From Parastagonospora avenae f. sp. tritici 18332-5 (Eukaryota > Ascomycota > Dothideomycetes > Pleosporales > Phaeosphaeriaceae), in NCBI GenBank assembly GCA_022559985.1, contig JAFJTR010000013.1:310001-374000 (forward strand): a stretch of DNA of 64,000 bases, written 5' to 3'. Below, piece by piece: positions 23,192 through 33,154 of the stretch. The first letter of the stretch is position 1. Every line of letters starts with the position of its first letter. Below the pieces are notes generated by a model. The model was not told the origin of the DNA. It was given only the letters and a program-made list of their open reading frames with translations, and made no database searches. The translations under genes and the position numbers were made by a program.

Positions 23192-23893
23192 ATGCCAGAC
23201 TCTCCTCGCCCCCTCGTAGGCGTCGGCGTCATAATCCACGACCGCGCCGGCAACATCATAATGGGCGAGCGCGCAGGTTCCCACGGCGCCGGTAAACCTC
23301 ACCCTATCCTTCCCCATCATCGATCTCATATTTCTAGGCACCTACCAACTCCCCGGCGGCCACCTCGAACACGGCGAATCCTTCGCCTGCACCGCCGCCC
23401 GCGAAGTTCTCGAGGAAACGGGTCTAAAAATTGGAAACATTAAGTTCCTGACCGCCACGAACGATGTGTTTGATGAGGGGAAGCATTATGTGACGGTCTT
23501 TGTGACGGGGGATATTTTGGGGCAGGGGGAGGAGAGGGTGCCGAAGGTGAGTTGAACGTTGCGGTGATCAGACAAGATTTTTTTCGAACGTGCTCTTGCA
23601 TGTTGTTCTTGCATGCTATTGTTGCATGTAATTTTTGCATGTCTTTCTCGCATGTTCTTTTTGCATATTGTTCTTGCGGGGTTTCCGTTACATCTCGCTA
23701 GCTGCTAATTATGTGAGTACAGCCGATGGAGCCGCATAAGTGCGCTAAGTGGGAGTGGGTGCCGTGGAGTCAGATGTGGGAATGGGCGGGAGAACAGGCC
23801 GAGGGGAAGGATATGGGGAGGAAGTTGTTTTTGCCATTGGTGAATTTGTGGAGGGAGTATCCCCAGATGAAGGATGCGCTTGTGGGACGGTGA
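23192..23893 (+). CDS. NUDIX hydrolase, NUDT15/MTH2-like nucleotide pyrophosphatase
   Basis: Three exons (23192-23291, 23338-23546, 23723-23893) give about 159 residues, the usual size for compact NUDIX enzymes. The NUDIX box GGHLEHGESFACTAAREVLE followed by ETGL conforms to GX5EX7REUXEEXGU, providing the Mg-binding glutamates. The N-terminus (RPLVGVGVIIHD) and the C-terminal block HKCAKWEWVPW resemble NUDT15-like sanitising or NTP-diphosphatase enzymes; the natural substrate cannot be inferred. Intron 1 is 46 nt. Intron 2 is 176 nt, exceptionally long for this window and filled with a degenerate TTGCATG-type repeat (23597-23680). The start ATG is the first in frame before the conserved strand. 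Confidence 0.9.
23597..23680 (+). repeat. degenerate TTGCATGT tandem array inside an intron
   Basis: The octamer-like word TTGCATGT or close variants (TTGCATGC, CGCATGTT, TTGCATAT) recurs about every 13-16 nt, six or more times, with T-rich spacers. It sits wholly inside intron 2 of the NUDIX gene and is absent from the neighbouring exons. Confidence 0.85.
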
Positions 23894-24755
23894 TGGTCAT
23901 GGTAGGTTCAGCCGCAGATTCATGGATCAGATTCGTCGATAGAGAACGACTAATTCCAAGGTTTGCGCCATTATTAGATCCAACGGATCAGACATTTCAC
24001 TACAATGTAGTAACGTCTTTACAGCCTTGAACAGAGATACCCTGGCAAGGTCAGTATCGTGTATTAAGATTCAGCAATACGACCGTCTTCACATGTTTCG
24101 GCTCTACTCTGATTTAGGTTCAAGTAGCCCAGGACCCAAGCTCGCCCAGAGCTAATCGATAACTCACAAGTACCCCAAAGACCAGTAAACCCGAACTTGA
24201 GGCACACAGCAGGATATCAACAGCCCTGGGTAAAGAGGATAGAGTTCCTAATCCGGCAATCAACCCTGGCTAGAACGGAATTGATCCACTCCTCGGCGCA
24301 AGCCCCACCGAACCCAGCGCCAAAACAGAAGGAGAACAAAACACTGACGTCTGACCCAAGGCATTCCGAGGTCACGTTCGTAAACGCTTTGCAGGGTTCT
24401 CCACAAGCCATGGAGATCAGCCGAATACAGTGGGTGGAAAAGTCCCGAAGCATGCACCAATCAGCAGCGAGGGTACCTTGCTCCGGAACCTTGTTCGCAG
24501 CGGACGGGCATCGGCAGAAGGAAGACAGATGACGGGCAGCTCGGAAGAGGCGCTGTTTTGGGGCTGCAACGTGATCAAGTATGGAGTGTCTGAGATCCAT
24601 CAATCATGGCGGAGGGCGCTGAAGTGCCGAGGGAAGGTTACATGGTCAATCCTCACTTTATGGAGTATATGAGATGGACCCTATACGCAGATAATTAGGT
24701 TTGCACGCGTTATATTAGTTCACGGTGCGGCTCAATTGTTTTGGGAACTGTGAAG
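23894..24755. other. intergenic, promoter of the GH5 gene
   Basis: About 860 nt with no supported gene. A minus-strand frame at 24217-24603 (128 codons) has no recognisable features and is probably spurious. The proximal part carries the element listed at 24690-24700. Confidence 0.6.
24690..24700 (+). promoter_or_regulatory. GATAATTAGGT element, 56 nt upstream of the GH5 start codon
   Basis: GATAATTAGGT occurs here in the context CTATACGCA-GATAATTAGGT. The same 11-mer occurs at almost the same distance upstream of the pectin methylesterase gene (33091-33101). Positional and sequence coincidence suggest a shared regulatory or core-promoter site; the binding factor is unknown. Confidence 0.45.
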
Positions 24756-26079
24756 ATGCGGCTCCTCACTTCGCTGCTCTGCGCGACTGCGCTTCCTTCG
24801 CTGCTCAATGCTTTCCCCAACACGCCTTTCAACACGGAAGGCCGATGGGTAGTCGACTCTACCGGCGCGAACTTCACCTATGTGGGTGTCAACTGGTCTG
24901 GCCATGGCGAGGTTATGATTCCCGAAGGACTGCAGTACCAGTCGATTAGTTCGATTGTGTCGAAGATTAAGAGCCTGAACATGAACCACGTCAGATTGAC
25001 GTTTGCGATCGAGATGATCGATGATATCAAGGACAACGGTGGAGATGTCACCATTCAGAAAGCTTTCCAAAAGGCATTGGGAACAGGTAATGGTGATACG
25101 GTGTATCAGAAGGTCATCAAGAACAACCCACAGTTCGGCGCTTCGACTACAAGACTTCAGGTACATATACGTTCTTCATGCTGTAGAGATATTGTCTAAC
25201 ATGAACTCAGGTCTACGATGCGGTCACAGCAGAGCTTGCAAAGCAGCAGATCTACGTCCACCTTGACAATCATATGTCAAGAGGTGCATGGTGCTGTGGC
25301 GGTGGTGATGGAAACACTTGGTTCGGCGATACAGACTTCAACGTTGCCAAGTGGGTTCGTGGACTCGAGTTCATGGCTGACCACGTACGTTCTTCAAACG
25401 CTCTTCTCCAACCCTCTAACGCAGTCACCAGAGCAAGAAATGGGCCAATATGATCTCCATCGGCCTCCGCAACGAGCTCCGCAAGCCCGACAACGCCGGC
25501 TCCTCCCTCGCATATGACTGGCCCACCTGGTACGACCAAGTAATTCCCGCCGCCAACGCCGTCAACAAAGCCAACCCCAACATTCTCATCTTCCTGTCCG
25601 GCCTCGACTACGACACCAAGCTGAACCCCATCCCCAGCGCCGAAGACCTAGGCAACGGCAAGAAATTCCAACTCGGCGACTTCGCATACAAGAACAAACT
25701 TGTGCTCGAACTACACAACTACCAAAACGACATCACCAACTGCGGTAGCATGGAGAGCGGGTTGTGGAACAATGGTTTCCGCGCAACGTGGCCGACGGCG
25801 ATCAACAAGATGCCTGTAGTGCTGACCGAGTTTGGGTTCAACCAGGCGGATAACTCGTACACGAAGACGTATGCGACGTGTATCAAGAAGCTGATGCCGC
25901 AGTGGCAGACTGGCTGGACGGTTTGGGTGATTAGCGGAAGTTATTATATCAGGAGTGGGACGCAGGATTTCGAGGAGACGTGGGGGTTGGTGAATCACGA
26001 TTGGAGCGCGTGGAGGAATAACGATGCGATCAATCAGTTGAAGGCGATGGTGGATGAGACGTTGAAGTCTGTGACCTAG
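24756..26079 (+). CDS. secreted glycoside hydrolase family 5 (cellulase-like)
   Basis: Three exons (24756-25160, 25211-25384, 25432-26079) with 50- and 47-nt introns give about 408 residues. A signal peptide (MRLLTSLLCATALPSLLNA) precedes a GH5 TIM barrel. Visible landmarks are VYDAVTAELAKQQIYVHLDN (beta-3 His/Asn region), GLRNELR with the predicted acid/base Glu, LVLELHNYQND, and VVLTEFGF with the predicted nucleophile Glu. A tryptophan-rich end (TGWTVWVISGSYY) lines the cleft. Retaining GH5 enzymes cut beta-1,4-glucans or mannans; the exact substrate cannot be assigned. The usual NEP motif reads NEL here. The start is the ATG at 24756, because the upstream in-frame codons lack an ATG. It lies back to back with plant cell wall genes, consistent with a plant-associated or saprobic lifestyle. 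Confidence 0.9.
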
Positions 26080-26163
26080 GCGGGACTGGGAACCTCCTCT
26101 TAGTTAGTCACGGCAACTTGACTTGAAGTACATTTGTTATGATTTAATTCAGTGTCAGATTGC

Positions 26164-27384
26164 TCAGTACGTGCTCGGTACTAAGCTATTCGCCCAGTCC
26201 TCCACCGTCTCGAACTTGCTCTCCACATCATCTGGTATTCCATTGCCATTTGCATCCACCCAGCTCGTTCCTCCAGCAATCGTGCCTGGCCCGTTCATTG
26301 GACTTGCATTCTCATCAGTCATCAGCTGCCCTAACTTGCCAAAACTCTGCAGCTCGGTGATCAATTGCTTGTCCACCGCATCCCGAACCAAGCTCGCACC
26401 AACGAGTTTCACAGCCAACATCAGCGCATCTGAAGCTGGCAGGATCTTCTCCGGTGCCGGATGAGCGTACTTCGTCTTCTGTATCGCCACGCCTCCATAG
26501 TTCGCCGACGAGGCTTCGAGCTGCGCCCCGCCCAACTTTCCATCCTTGTCAGAGTCGTATATGTTGCTCTCAACATACGCCTTGAAATTCGCATTCCCCC
26601 TCGTAAACGCCGGCACGCTCGAACTCGGCCCCGCGACGAAGTAATTCCCAACGATATTCGCCTCGCTCGCGCCCTCGCTGTCACCCGCAATATACGCACC
26701 GCCTCCACCCCAATTGTACACGACGTTGTTCGTGAAGTCGTTCGAGCCCTTGACCTTTGGATTCCGCGTCTTGTTGTCGATGTAAAGATTTCTGAACAGC
26801 GAGATGCCTTGTCCGACATTCGTCTGCATCAGCCCTCCACACGAATGCGTCTCCAGGCCTTGCCCGATGATGCTGTTTTGAATCGTGATGTTCCCAACCT
26901 CACTCCCGCTGATTGAGAATGTTTCGTCTCGGCCCCATGATACGGATACATGGTCGAAGATCATGTTCGCGCCCTCTGCAATCGTGATGGCATCTTTGCC
27001 GCTCGCGCCGCCTTTTCCCATGCGGATGCGAATGTAGCGTACGACTGCATCGTCGGCATTGGAGAAGGACCAGCCATTACCATACACGGTGATGCCGTCG
27101 CCCGGTGCTGTTTGCCCTAAAATGGAAATACGCTTGGAGACTACCATCCGGTCTTTTATCTTGATCAGGCCGCCGACGGAGAAGATGATGGTGCGGTCGG
27201 GCTGGGATACTGCATCGCGGAGAGATCCGGCACCGGAGTCGTTGAGGTTGTTCACTACGTAGACTTTTCCTTTGCTGCCGCCGATAGCGTTACGGCCGGA
27301 GCCTTCGGCGCCGGGGAAGGCGAGGGCGGAGACGGAGCTCAGTAAAACTGGTAAACAGCTGAGGATATGCATCGTGTATAACAT
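26164..27384 (-). CDS. secreted pectate lyase (polysaccharide lyase family 1-like, plyC type)
   Basis: An intronless 406-codon frame. A signal peptide (either from the first ATG or from MHILSCLPVLLSSVSALA four residues later) is followed by AFPGAEGSGRNAIGGSKGKV, the family's opening block. The parallel beta-helix core includes KRISILGQTAPGDGITVYGN, ADDAVVRYIRIRMGKGG, DHVSVSWGRDETFSISG and THSCGGLMQTN, closely matching fungal pectate lyase C. Ca-binding-like acidic loops (DSDKDGK, DANGNGIPDD) occur in the C-terminal part. The enzyme should cleave polygalacturonate by beta-elimination outside the cell. It is convergent with the GH5 gene, their stops lying only 84 nt apart, and is one of two pectin-active genes in a 10-kb stretch. 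Confidence 0.93.
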   Translation of the reverse strand: MLYTMHILSCLPVLLSSVSALAFPGAEGSGRNAIGGSKGKVYVVNNLNDSGAGSLRDAVSQPDRTIIFSVGGLIKIKDRMVVSKRISILGQTAPGDGITVYGNGWSFSNADDAVVRYIRIRMGKGGASGKDAITIAEGANMIFDHVSVSWGRDETFSISGSEVGNITIQNSIIGQGLETHSCGGLMQTNVGQGISLFRNLYIDNKTRNPKVKGSNDFTNNVVYNWGGGGAYIAGDSEGASEANIVGNYFVAGPSSSVPAFTRGNANFKAYVESNIYDSDKDGKLGGAQLEASSANYGGVAIQKTKYAHPAPEKILPASDALMLAVKLVGASLVRDAVDKQLITELQSFGKLGQLMTDENASPMNGPGTIAGGTSWVDANGNGIPDDVESKFETVEDWANSLVPSTY

Positions 27385-27897
27385 TCAGAAACAAGGGAGT
27401 GAAGGTGCCGTTGAAAAGGAAAGTTTCGTCACTACACGCACGAGTACCTTTCGGTGAAAAGTGCACGCAGGATAAACCAACACCCTAGGTGGGACCTAAA
27501 GATACATAAGCTCACTTCAAATGCGTGAAGACCAAGTAGTGCATAGTCCGAGCAATGTGGGGAAGCATGGTGTTGGTGTTCCTTCTCATTTATTAACTCA
27601 AAACCCTCCAATCATGAAAGTCAAACCTGACCAGGGTATGTATACCACGATTAATTAGAAACGTCGCACAAGACTTTACAGCCTTCGGACCATTAGTGTC
27701 CGACGGCATTCACTTCAACTACAAACGCCATGGAAAGCGACTAGGGTGCGACAAGTAGTAGCTCATTTCATAGCCAGAAGAGATGTCGCTAGGCTACGTG
27801 TGTGATGGCAATGCCATGTGTATAGATTCGGGACATTGGTCTCCCCTCGTAATCTGCGGTAGCAACGATTGATTCCTAGCCACGTACCTTCGATATA
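27385..27897. other. intergenic, pectate lyase promoter
   Basis: About 510 nt between two minus-strand genes. An ATTAATTAG near 27651 loosely resembles the shared element seen upstream of the GH5 and pectin methylesterase genes but is not identical. No gene is supported. Confidence 0.55.
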
Positions 27898-29727
27898 CTA
27901 GTACATGCTACTGCCAGTCTTGACTTCACCGGCGATGATGCCTTGTTCTGCTAAATCAGCGACCAAGTCCATCAACATGTGATCACATCCTGCTGCGGCC
28001 ACAATGCCAATTGTGACTGGCAGCGTTTCGTTCCGTTCCGTAACGCGAGAATAGTACGTTCGCTCGCCAATCGGTACTGTATAATCCGGCAACGCGGCCA
28101 TGACTGCCATCTGATTCCCGGGCAGACCAGCGCCAAAGATCGGGCTCGGAGGTGAGCTTGGGTAAATGTCTCTGTAGTCTTCAGTGCCGGAGCCCATGGG
28201 ATACAACACAAGTGTGGATTCACATGTAGGTGTCAAAGTACTGCGAAACCACTTTTGGAACGTTTGGTAGCGCTGTGTTGCGTTCTGATAACTTAACAGC
28301 GGAAGCGTTGCGCCTCGCTCCCATCTCACACACGTTTGCGGATTCCAATAAGGCGACTTGCCAAACTTGGCGCGGTACTGCTGCTTGAATGGCTGGGCGA
28401 GGAGCCGGTACTGATCGTAATTCGTGATGTTGGAGTACGTCAGACCGATGTATGTCGACATACCTTCAGAGGTATTGGAGTAGGAGTTGAAGCTCGCATT
28501 TGCGTTCACTGTCACCATGTCCGCTTCGAGGAATGCCGCTAGTTTAGAAGTGAAGCTGCTGAATATTGCCATGCTCGTCTGGTCTGAGGTGGGCCAGAAT
28601 TCCTCGGGAAGAATGACGCGTTTTGGGTAAGACGCGTACGACTTCGATGGATACCACTTTTGGTGCACAGCTTGCAGTAACTTTGCGGATCGTGCAAGCA
28701 CTCCGGGTGTATCGAAGATAGCTGATATCGGCAGTATACCGTCAAGTGGAAGCGAGGCATTCGTTATACGCATGCCGAATAGTCCGTTGGCCATAGCAGG
28801 TAGCCTTACCGAGCCGCCAGTATCGGAGCCAGTCGCGATGTCGAGCCAAGGGTAAGAGGCGAGAGCGGCTCCGGTACCAGCAGATGATCCTTGAGGATGC
28901 TGATATCCATCACCCCTGGGATTAAAAGGTGCCAGTTGATCGACATAATCAGCAGTTGGTCGTTCGCCGAGTGCGAACTGTGTGGTTTTAGTCTTTCCAA
29001 TGACTACGGCACCCATGTCGATCAATTTCTGTAAAGCTTGAGCACTTGCTGGTGCAGGCTCCACAAGCTCTCGATAAGCTCTGTTTCCACCACTTGTTCG
29101 AACGCCTTTCAGGTCGTAGATGTCCTTGACACCTAGACGTTTGCCAGACAACGGCTTATCCGCAGTTGGTGGAGGATAGTAGAGACGAGATGGCACTGCA
29201 ATACTCAAGGCACCATAGGCATCTGTCTGGGCCAGTCCAGTCACTGGAACGTATGTGCCATTCGCGCCTTCAGTCACCGACTCCACGAAGGCGAAGTTGT
29301 AGTCCCAATAAAGTCGGTATACTTTTGTGACCGCACCAGAAGGGTGCAGTAAGTACGGACCTGACATGAGATCTGTTTCCGCTGCCGTCAAAAACGTCTC
29401 GCAACCCAACGATTTAAGGTAGTCGATAGTATCATCTGAGAGCTTTTTGACGCCACCCAGCACCAACGTGGAGAGGAAAGCCTCCGAAAATACATCATCT
29501 TCGGTCAGATAGCCAGATAAATTCGACATCAAAGCGTCTGCGGACGTGTTATATAATGACAGTGACACGTAAGTGATTGGTATTGGCTCCGCAAAGAGCG
29601 ACGATCCATCTTGAACTTGTAATGTCGTTTCGATATAATCTGGTGAGTAGTAGGAAGTCGAGTTCAGTTGAAAGATATTAGAAGCTTTAGCGAAAGCTCC
29701 TAAGCATAACAATGATATGATCCTCAT
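27898..29727 (-). CDS. secreted amidase-signature family hydrolase
   Basis: An intronless frame of 609 codons. The N-terminus (MRIISLLCLGAFAKASN) is a signal peptide. Residues ~20-190 form an N-terminal extension seen in fungal secreted amidase-like proteins. The amidase-signature core follows: GKRLGVKDIYDLKGVRTSGG, VIGKTKTTQFALGERP with the catalytic Lys region, GSSAGTGAALASYPWLDIAT, and GSDTGGSVRLPA with the cis-Ser/Ser nucleophile pair. These supply a Ser-cisSer-Lys triad, so it should hydrolyse an amide or related bond. The substrate is unknown; fungal relatives occur in secondary-metabolite and cell-wall contexts. Its C-terminus (PDYTVPIGERTYYSRVTERN) matches the fungal family layout. 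No lesion was seen. Confidence 0.88.
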   Translation of the reverse strand: MRIISLLCLGAFAKASNIFQLNSTSYYSPDYIETTLQVQDGSSLFAEPIPITYVSLSLYNTSADALMSNLSGYLTEDDVFSEAFLSTLVLGGVKKLSDDTIDYLKSLGCETFLTAAETDLMSGPYLLHPSGAVTKVYRLYWDYNFAFVESVTEGANGTYVPVTGLAQTDAYGALSIAVPSRLYYPPPTADKPLSGKRLGVKDIYDLKGVRTSGGNRAYRELVEPAPASAQALQKLIDMGAVVIGKTKTTQFALGERPTADYVDQLAPFNPRGDGYQHPQGSSAGTGAALASYPWLDIATGSDTGGSVRLPAMANGLFGMRITNASLPLDGILPISAIFDTPGVLARSAKLLQAVHQKWYPSKSYASYPKRVILPEEFWPTSDQTSMAIFSSFTSKLAAFLEADMVTVNANASFNSYSNTSEGMSTYIGLTYSNITNYDQYRLLAQPFKQQYRAKFGKSPYWNPQTCVRWERGATLPLLSYQNATQRYQTFQKWFRSTLTPTCESTLVLYPMGSGTEDYRDIYPSSPPSPIFGAGLPGNQMAVMAALPDYTVPIGERTYYSRVTERNETLPVTIGIVAAAGCDHMLMDLVADLAEQGIIAGEVKTGSSMY

Positions 29728-30268
29728 CCTGAGCAGCGAACGTGTTGCCTGTCGGACTTAATCGCGAGAACCTCGCAAAACCTCTTGGGCACGACGGCAT
29801 CTTTAAGGCGACAGATTGCATGTACTTGCTTCGGCAAGAACAGGCAGAGGATACGCACATCCGCTACCTTATCGTTCCTCGTAGTGCTCCAGGGACAGAG
29901 TGGGAGAGTTGCGCGTTAGTCTGGGAAGAAAGCGTTTAGCGAACAACTTGGCATGACATCATGCATCACGACTGGGTTAGGAGTGGATCGAAGACACGAT
30001 AAGAACAGATAACCAAAAGCTATTACAAAGACACAAACTATGTATCGGCTGGTGGCCGGTGTCTGTCACAGCTGAACTTGCACTGCCAGGTCTTGGCGTT
30101 GAGTCTGCCGGATAGTCACATCCGTTCGATCGCCCTGCTCATGCCCGTTGAGGCATAGTTGGTCTTGATATGTAGCACTGTCGATAGGTGGTTTGCTACA
30201 AGCATCTCTCTCGCCAAGTGCTCCATAGATCTCAAATTACTTAGACTTAAAGTATAAAGAAGCAGGCG
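29728..30268. other. intergenic, no supported gene
   Basis: About 540 nt between minus-strand genes, holding the amidase promoter and the 3' region of the small secreted protein gene. Nothing else recognised. Confidence 0.6.
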
Positions 30269-30933
30269 TCAGCGAGTGCTATATCCGTTCATTGGCACTA
30301 TATCGATCTGGATAGCGTGGGTAGATCCTGCGTCTCCCTTCCAGTAAACATGCCAGCCCTCTGTTCCTGCGTCCTTGAAGGACATCCAACTACCATCGAA
30401 GTCCGCCAATCGAAAGTTTGCATAAACATTATCAACAGCTGCATCGAACAGCCACTGGTCGACAGCGCAAGCATCGAACACGGCCTCAGCATGTTCGCTA
30501 GATTTGGAAAAGTACATGACAGCCATGCTTGCAGTTCTAGTACCAGTCGTTGACTTTAGCGCAGCCAGATAGGCAGCCTTGATTGGGTCTTCGTTGCTGC
30601 CTTCTCCTTGAAGAGCAAAGTTGCCATTTCTGAGCCTGAATGGCACGAAGTTGAGAGGCGGAGTCTCGAGATGAATAATGAAATTCTTGAAGCCCAGTTG
30701 ATGAGAAGTAGGAAGCGCTACAACGTGTCTCCCATGCCACGGCTGGTTGAGACTATGCGATCATTAGTTATGCAGTGTGCGAAGAACTCAGCCGTCTCAC
30801 CAGTTGGCGCGTAGATGGAAGTATTCGCATCGCGCTTGGAGAATCCTGTTGCGCCATGGTTTGAAGAAGCAGGTATCGCAGCGACGCCTGTTGCAAGCGC
30901 GCCGACAAAAGCACACAAGCTGAGGACTCGCAT
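30269..30933 (-). CDS. small secreted protein of unknown function
   Basis: Two exons (30933-30801 and 30717-30269) joined over an 83-nt intron (30718-30800, donor GTGAGA, acceptor TTGTAG) give about 193 residues. A signal peptide is clear (MRVLSLCAFVGALATGVAA) and is followed by a short pro-like region ending in FSKRD, a possible Kex2-type site. The mature part includes GFKNFIIHLETPPLNFVPFR, DACAVDQWLFDAAVDNVYAN and WHVYWKGD. I do not recognise a family. The intron was chosen because the first exon's own frame meets TAG while the downstream frame is long and protein-like. A 48-nt intron with a better-placed branch site (ACTAAT) also exists but keeps the stop. It sits among secreted plant-cell-wall enzymes, so an effector-like role is possible but unproven. 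Confidence 0.6.
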
Positions 30934-31482
30934 GCTGAGGTCAGAGTCGAGAAATGATGACGAATGCAAAGGTCAGATTTGAAAGAGGTGTGAGTGAAGT
31001 TTCTCAATTTCATGCCTTCGAATACTCCTGGAGTTTGAATTGAGGTCAAAGCTACCTCCACTGAGTTGTCAATAAAGGTTGCCGATTCTTCGAGATTGCG
31101 AAAAAAAACGTTCAAGTGGTGCACAAGACCATCAGATCACAATGTGTCTCCCTAGCACCCGTAACCATAAGAATGATAGTCTGATACTACATCTGATGTA
31201 GCTCTATAAGAGCAAAGTGAATGAAACGTTAACCTGAACCTCGACCAAACTCTGCATATAAAGGACACCCTGAGCCGATAGATGTTCGCACACACCTTCC
31301 AGCTCGAGAACCAATCATCAAATCGTGCAAAGAACCCCTGACGAAGGGAAAATATCCAAGCAATGACCAGATCTGATCTTGATGTTCACCCTTGTGTCAA
31401 CTGTCGAAACGCCAACCCTTCCTAGGTTCCAGACCGGACCTGTGTAATGGCTAGGCGACATATGATGCGCCACAGCTCTACT
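30934..31482. other. intergenic, promoter of the small secreted protein
   Basis: About 550 nt between minus-strand genes. A plus-strand TATA-like word (CATATAAAGG, near 31253) is not followed by a supported gene. No repeat or RNA gene seen. Confidence 0.55.
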
Positions 31483-32568
31483 TCAGCCAATTCGTGGTCT
31501 TTTGAAGGGAGACTGTGATCTGTTCGGTGGATGTCGCTTAAGAGCATCACCCTCGGTGTCTGATTTTGTGACATGTGTGCCAAATCCGCATCCTGGTTGT
31601 TCCTTACTCTTATTACACTGACCACACAGTGACTTGCCGTTGAATAGTCGAAATGGCCCGACGTGATAGAAGCACAGGCCGTCTATGTCTTCCTCTTCGA
31701 TCTCCTCATGGCAGTGGATGCAAGGCTTAGCTTTGGACTCTTGAATCTGTGGACCCTGGCCATGCGCAAATGTATAAGATGTATAAGATGAGTTGGGCGT
31801 CCTGCTAGTGGTGTGCGAGCTGCAGACATCTCGTAGAGGCAATCGAGTCGATGAAGATGCTTGTTGAGATCCGACTGGGAAGTCACGTGGTATGTACTGA
31901 TCAAGATCTGAGTCAGACTCCTCCACGTCCTGCTGACGTTCATGTTTGATCCTTGGTACAGCCTGTGAGCCAGCAGAATGCGCACTTTGAGCACCTGCTA
32001 TGGTAGATGTGGACCGGATTTGGTTGCGACTGGACCCTAGAGCAGCACTCCTCGCGGCAAGTCGTCGCCGCATGCGCTCACGCGCATCTTGCCCGTTATA
32101 CAACTCACCGCTTACGGGTGGCCTGCTGGTTCTGCTGGAGCTGCTGATCGACTCACGGGCGTTTGGCTGGTGTTTTCTGATTAATGTCTGAGCGAATGTC
32201 GAATGGGGCGCGAGTGCGCGAGCAACGGCCCCGCTAAGCGCAGGAGACTGTGAGCATAATTCCAGCAATACTGCCTCTACAACTTGGTGGTCGGTAGACC
32301 GGACAATGCGGGCGAGATGCTGAGGATTGACTGCTTGAGCTTGGCCGCGTGGCTCTGTTGCAGATGAACCTTGCTCGCTTTTGATTCCTCTCACATTGCT
32401 TGAACCGCTTCTTCCTTCGCTCTTGAAGTAAGTGGGTAGTCGTTGTTGCTGCGGCGGAGGGCGTATACGCTGCTCAGGCTCCGGAGATGACAGAGTAAGA
32501 TCAATCGCGTGAACTTCAGCACTCGGTCCCGTAGATCCAAAGCCCAGGCTGCTAGACGGCGGTACCAT
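31483..32568 (-). CDS. hypothetical protein with C-terminal Cys/His cluster
   Basis: From the ATG at 32568 this frame encodes about 361 residues; the same frame is open upstream to an ATG at 32790, but that extension lacks protein character. The N-terminal two thirds are Ser/Arg/Gln-rich and probably disordered, apart from a helical block (QHLARIVRSTDHQVVEAVLL) near residues 85-110. The C-terminal ~70 residues contain a striking ligand set: CIHCHEEI, then LCFYHVG, CGQCNKSKEQPGCGFGTH, consistent with one or two zinc-binding modules (C-x2-C ... H ... C-x2-C ... C-x4-H). It ends in a basic, proline-containing tail. A nuclear, interaction or DNA-related role is a guess. I do not recognise the family. 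No lesion seen. Confidence 0.65.
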   Translation of the reverse strand: MVPPSSSLGFGSTGPSAEVHAIDLTLSSPEPEQRIRPPPQQQRLPTYFKSEGRSGSSNVRGIKSEQGSSATEPRGQAQAVNPQHLARIVRSTDHQVVEAVLLELCSQSPALSGAVARALAPHSTFAQTLIRKHQPNARESISSSSRTSRPPVSGELYNGQDARERMRRRLAARSAALGSSRNQIRSTSTIAGAQSAHSAGSQAVPRIKHERQQDVEESDSDLDQYIPRDFPVGSQQASSSTRLPLRDVCSSHTTSRTPNSSYTSYTFAHGQGPQIQESKAKPCIHCHEEIEEEDIDGLCFYHVGPFRLFNGKSLCGQCNKSKEQPGCGFGTHVTKSDTEGDALKRHPPNRSQSPFKRPRIG

Positions 32569-33154
32569 GACGAAAAGAGTTGATACCCAAGATGAGAAAG
32601 CGATGCCCCAAGATGGACTTGCCTGAACCAAGACCTGATGGTGGTGCAGGCGAAGCTTTGGTGAAGCGGCTATCATTAGCGCGTCCCGCTCAAGCATTTC
32701 ACGTGATCTCCTATCGCCTTTACCAGCTGCACCCCGCAAATTCTCCTCTCTCACCACCACCATCTCGTCGGAAACAGAATTTTCAGGCAATCAACCTGCT
32801 TCCTTTGAGGAAACAAACACAATGGGTTGGCCACAGGTCCGCCCCCTGAAGCTTCACCCTCGTAACACGATGTAATAAACTTCAGGTTTCCGCACGGACG
32901 TCGCGAATTCCACCAACCAGTCTCCACTGCGTTCTCCACACATGATGCATTTCGGTCCGCAACCTGGGGTATCGAGGAAACGGATGCTCCGAAAGGTTTA
33001 GAAACCATTTGCGACACGCGGCTCTAAGCGTCGTTCGAGCCACCTAGGCATGTTGCCGGTGATGCACTAGGATGTCCCCCAATCTATGCGGATAATTAGG
33101 TACAGCTGCTGAATTCTTACTTCTGCTTATATGTGGTGACGATTTCATGCTGGC
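32569..33154. other. divergent intergenic region, promoter of the pectin methylesterase
   Basis: About 590 nt between the divergent hypothetical gene and the pectin methylesterase. It includes the GATAATTAGGT element at 33091-33101. The part nearest 32569 is in the open upstream extension of the minus-strand gene. Confidence 0.55.
33091..33101 (+). promoter_or_regulatory. GATAATTAGGT element, 54 nt upstream of the pectin methylesterase start
   Basis: The 11-mer is identical to that at 24690-24700, here in the context CTATGCG-GATAATTAGGT. With its flank it reads CGGATAAT, which resembles CGGDTAAW-type sites described for fungal sugar-utilisation zinc-cluster regulators. That link is from general knowledge and is untested here. 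Confidence 0.45.

Noticed and set aside
24741..24755. Upstream start for the GH5 gene
   Set aside because: The five extra codons begin with TTG; the first ATG (24756) starts directly with a good signal peptide.
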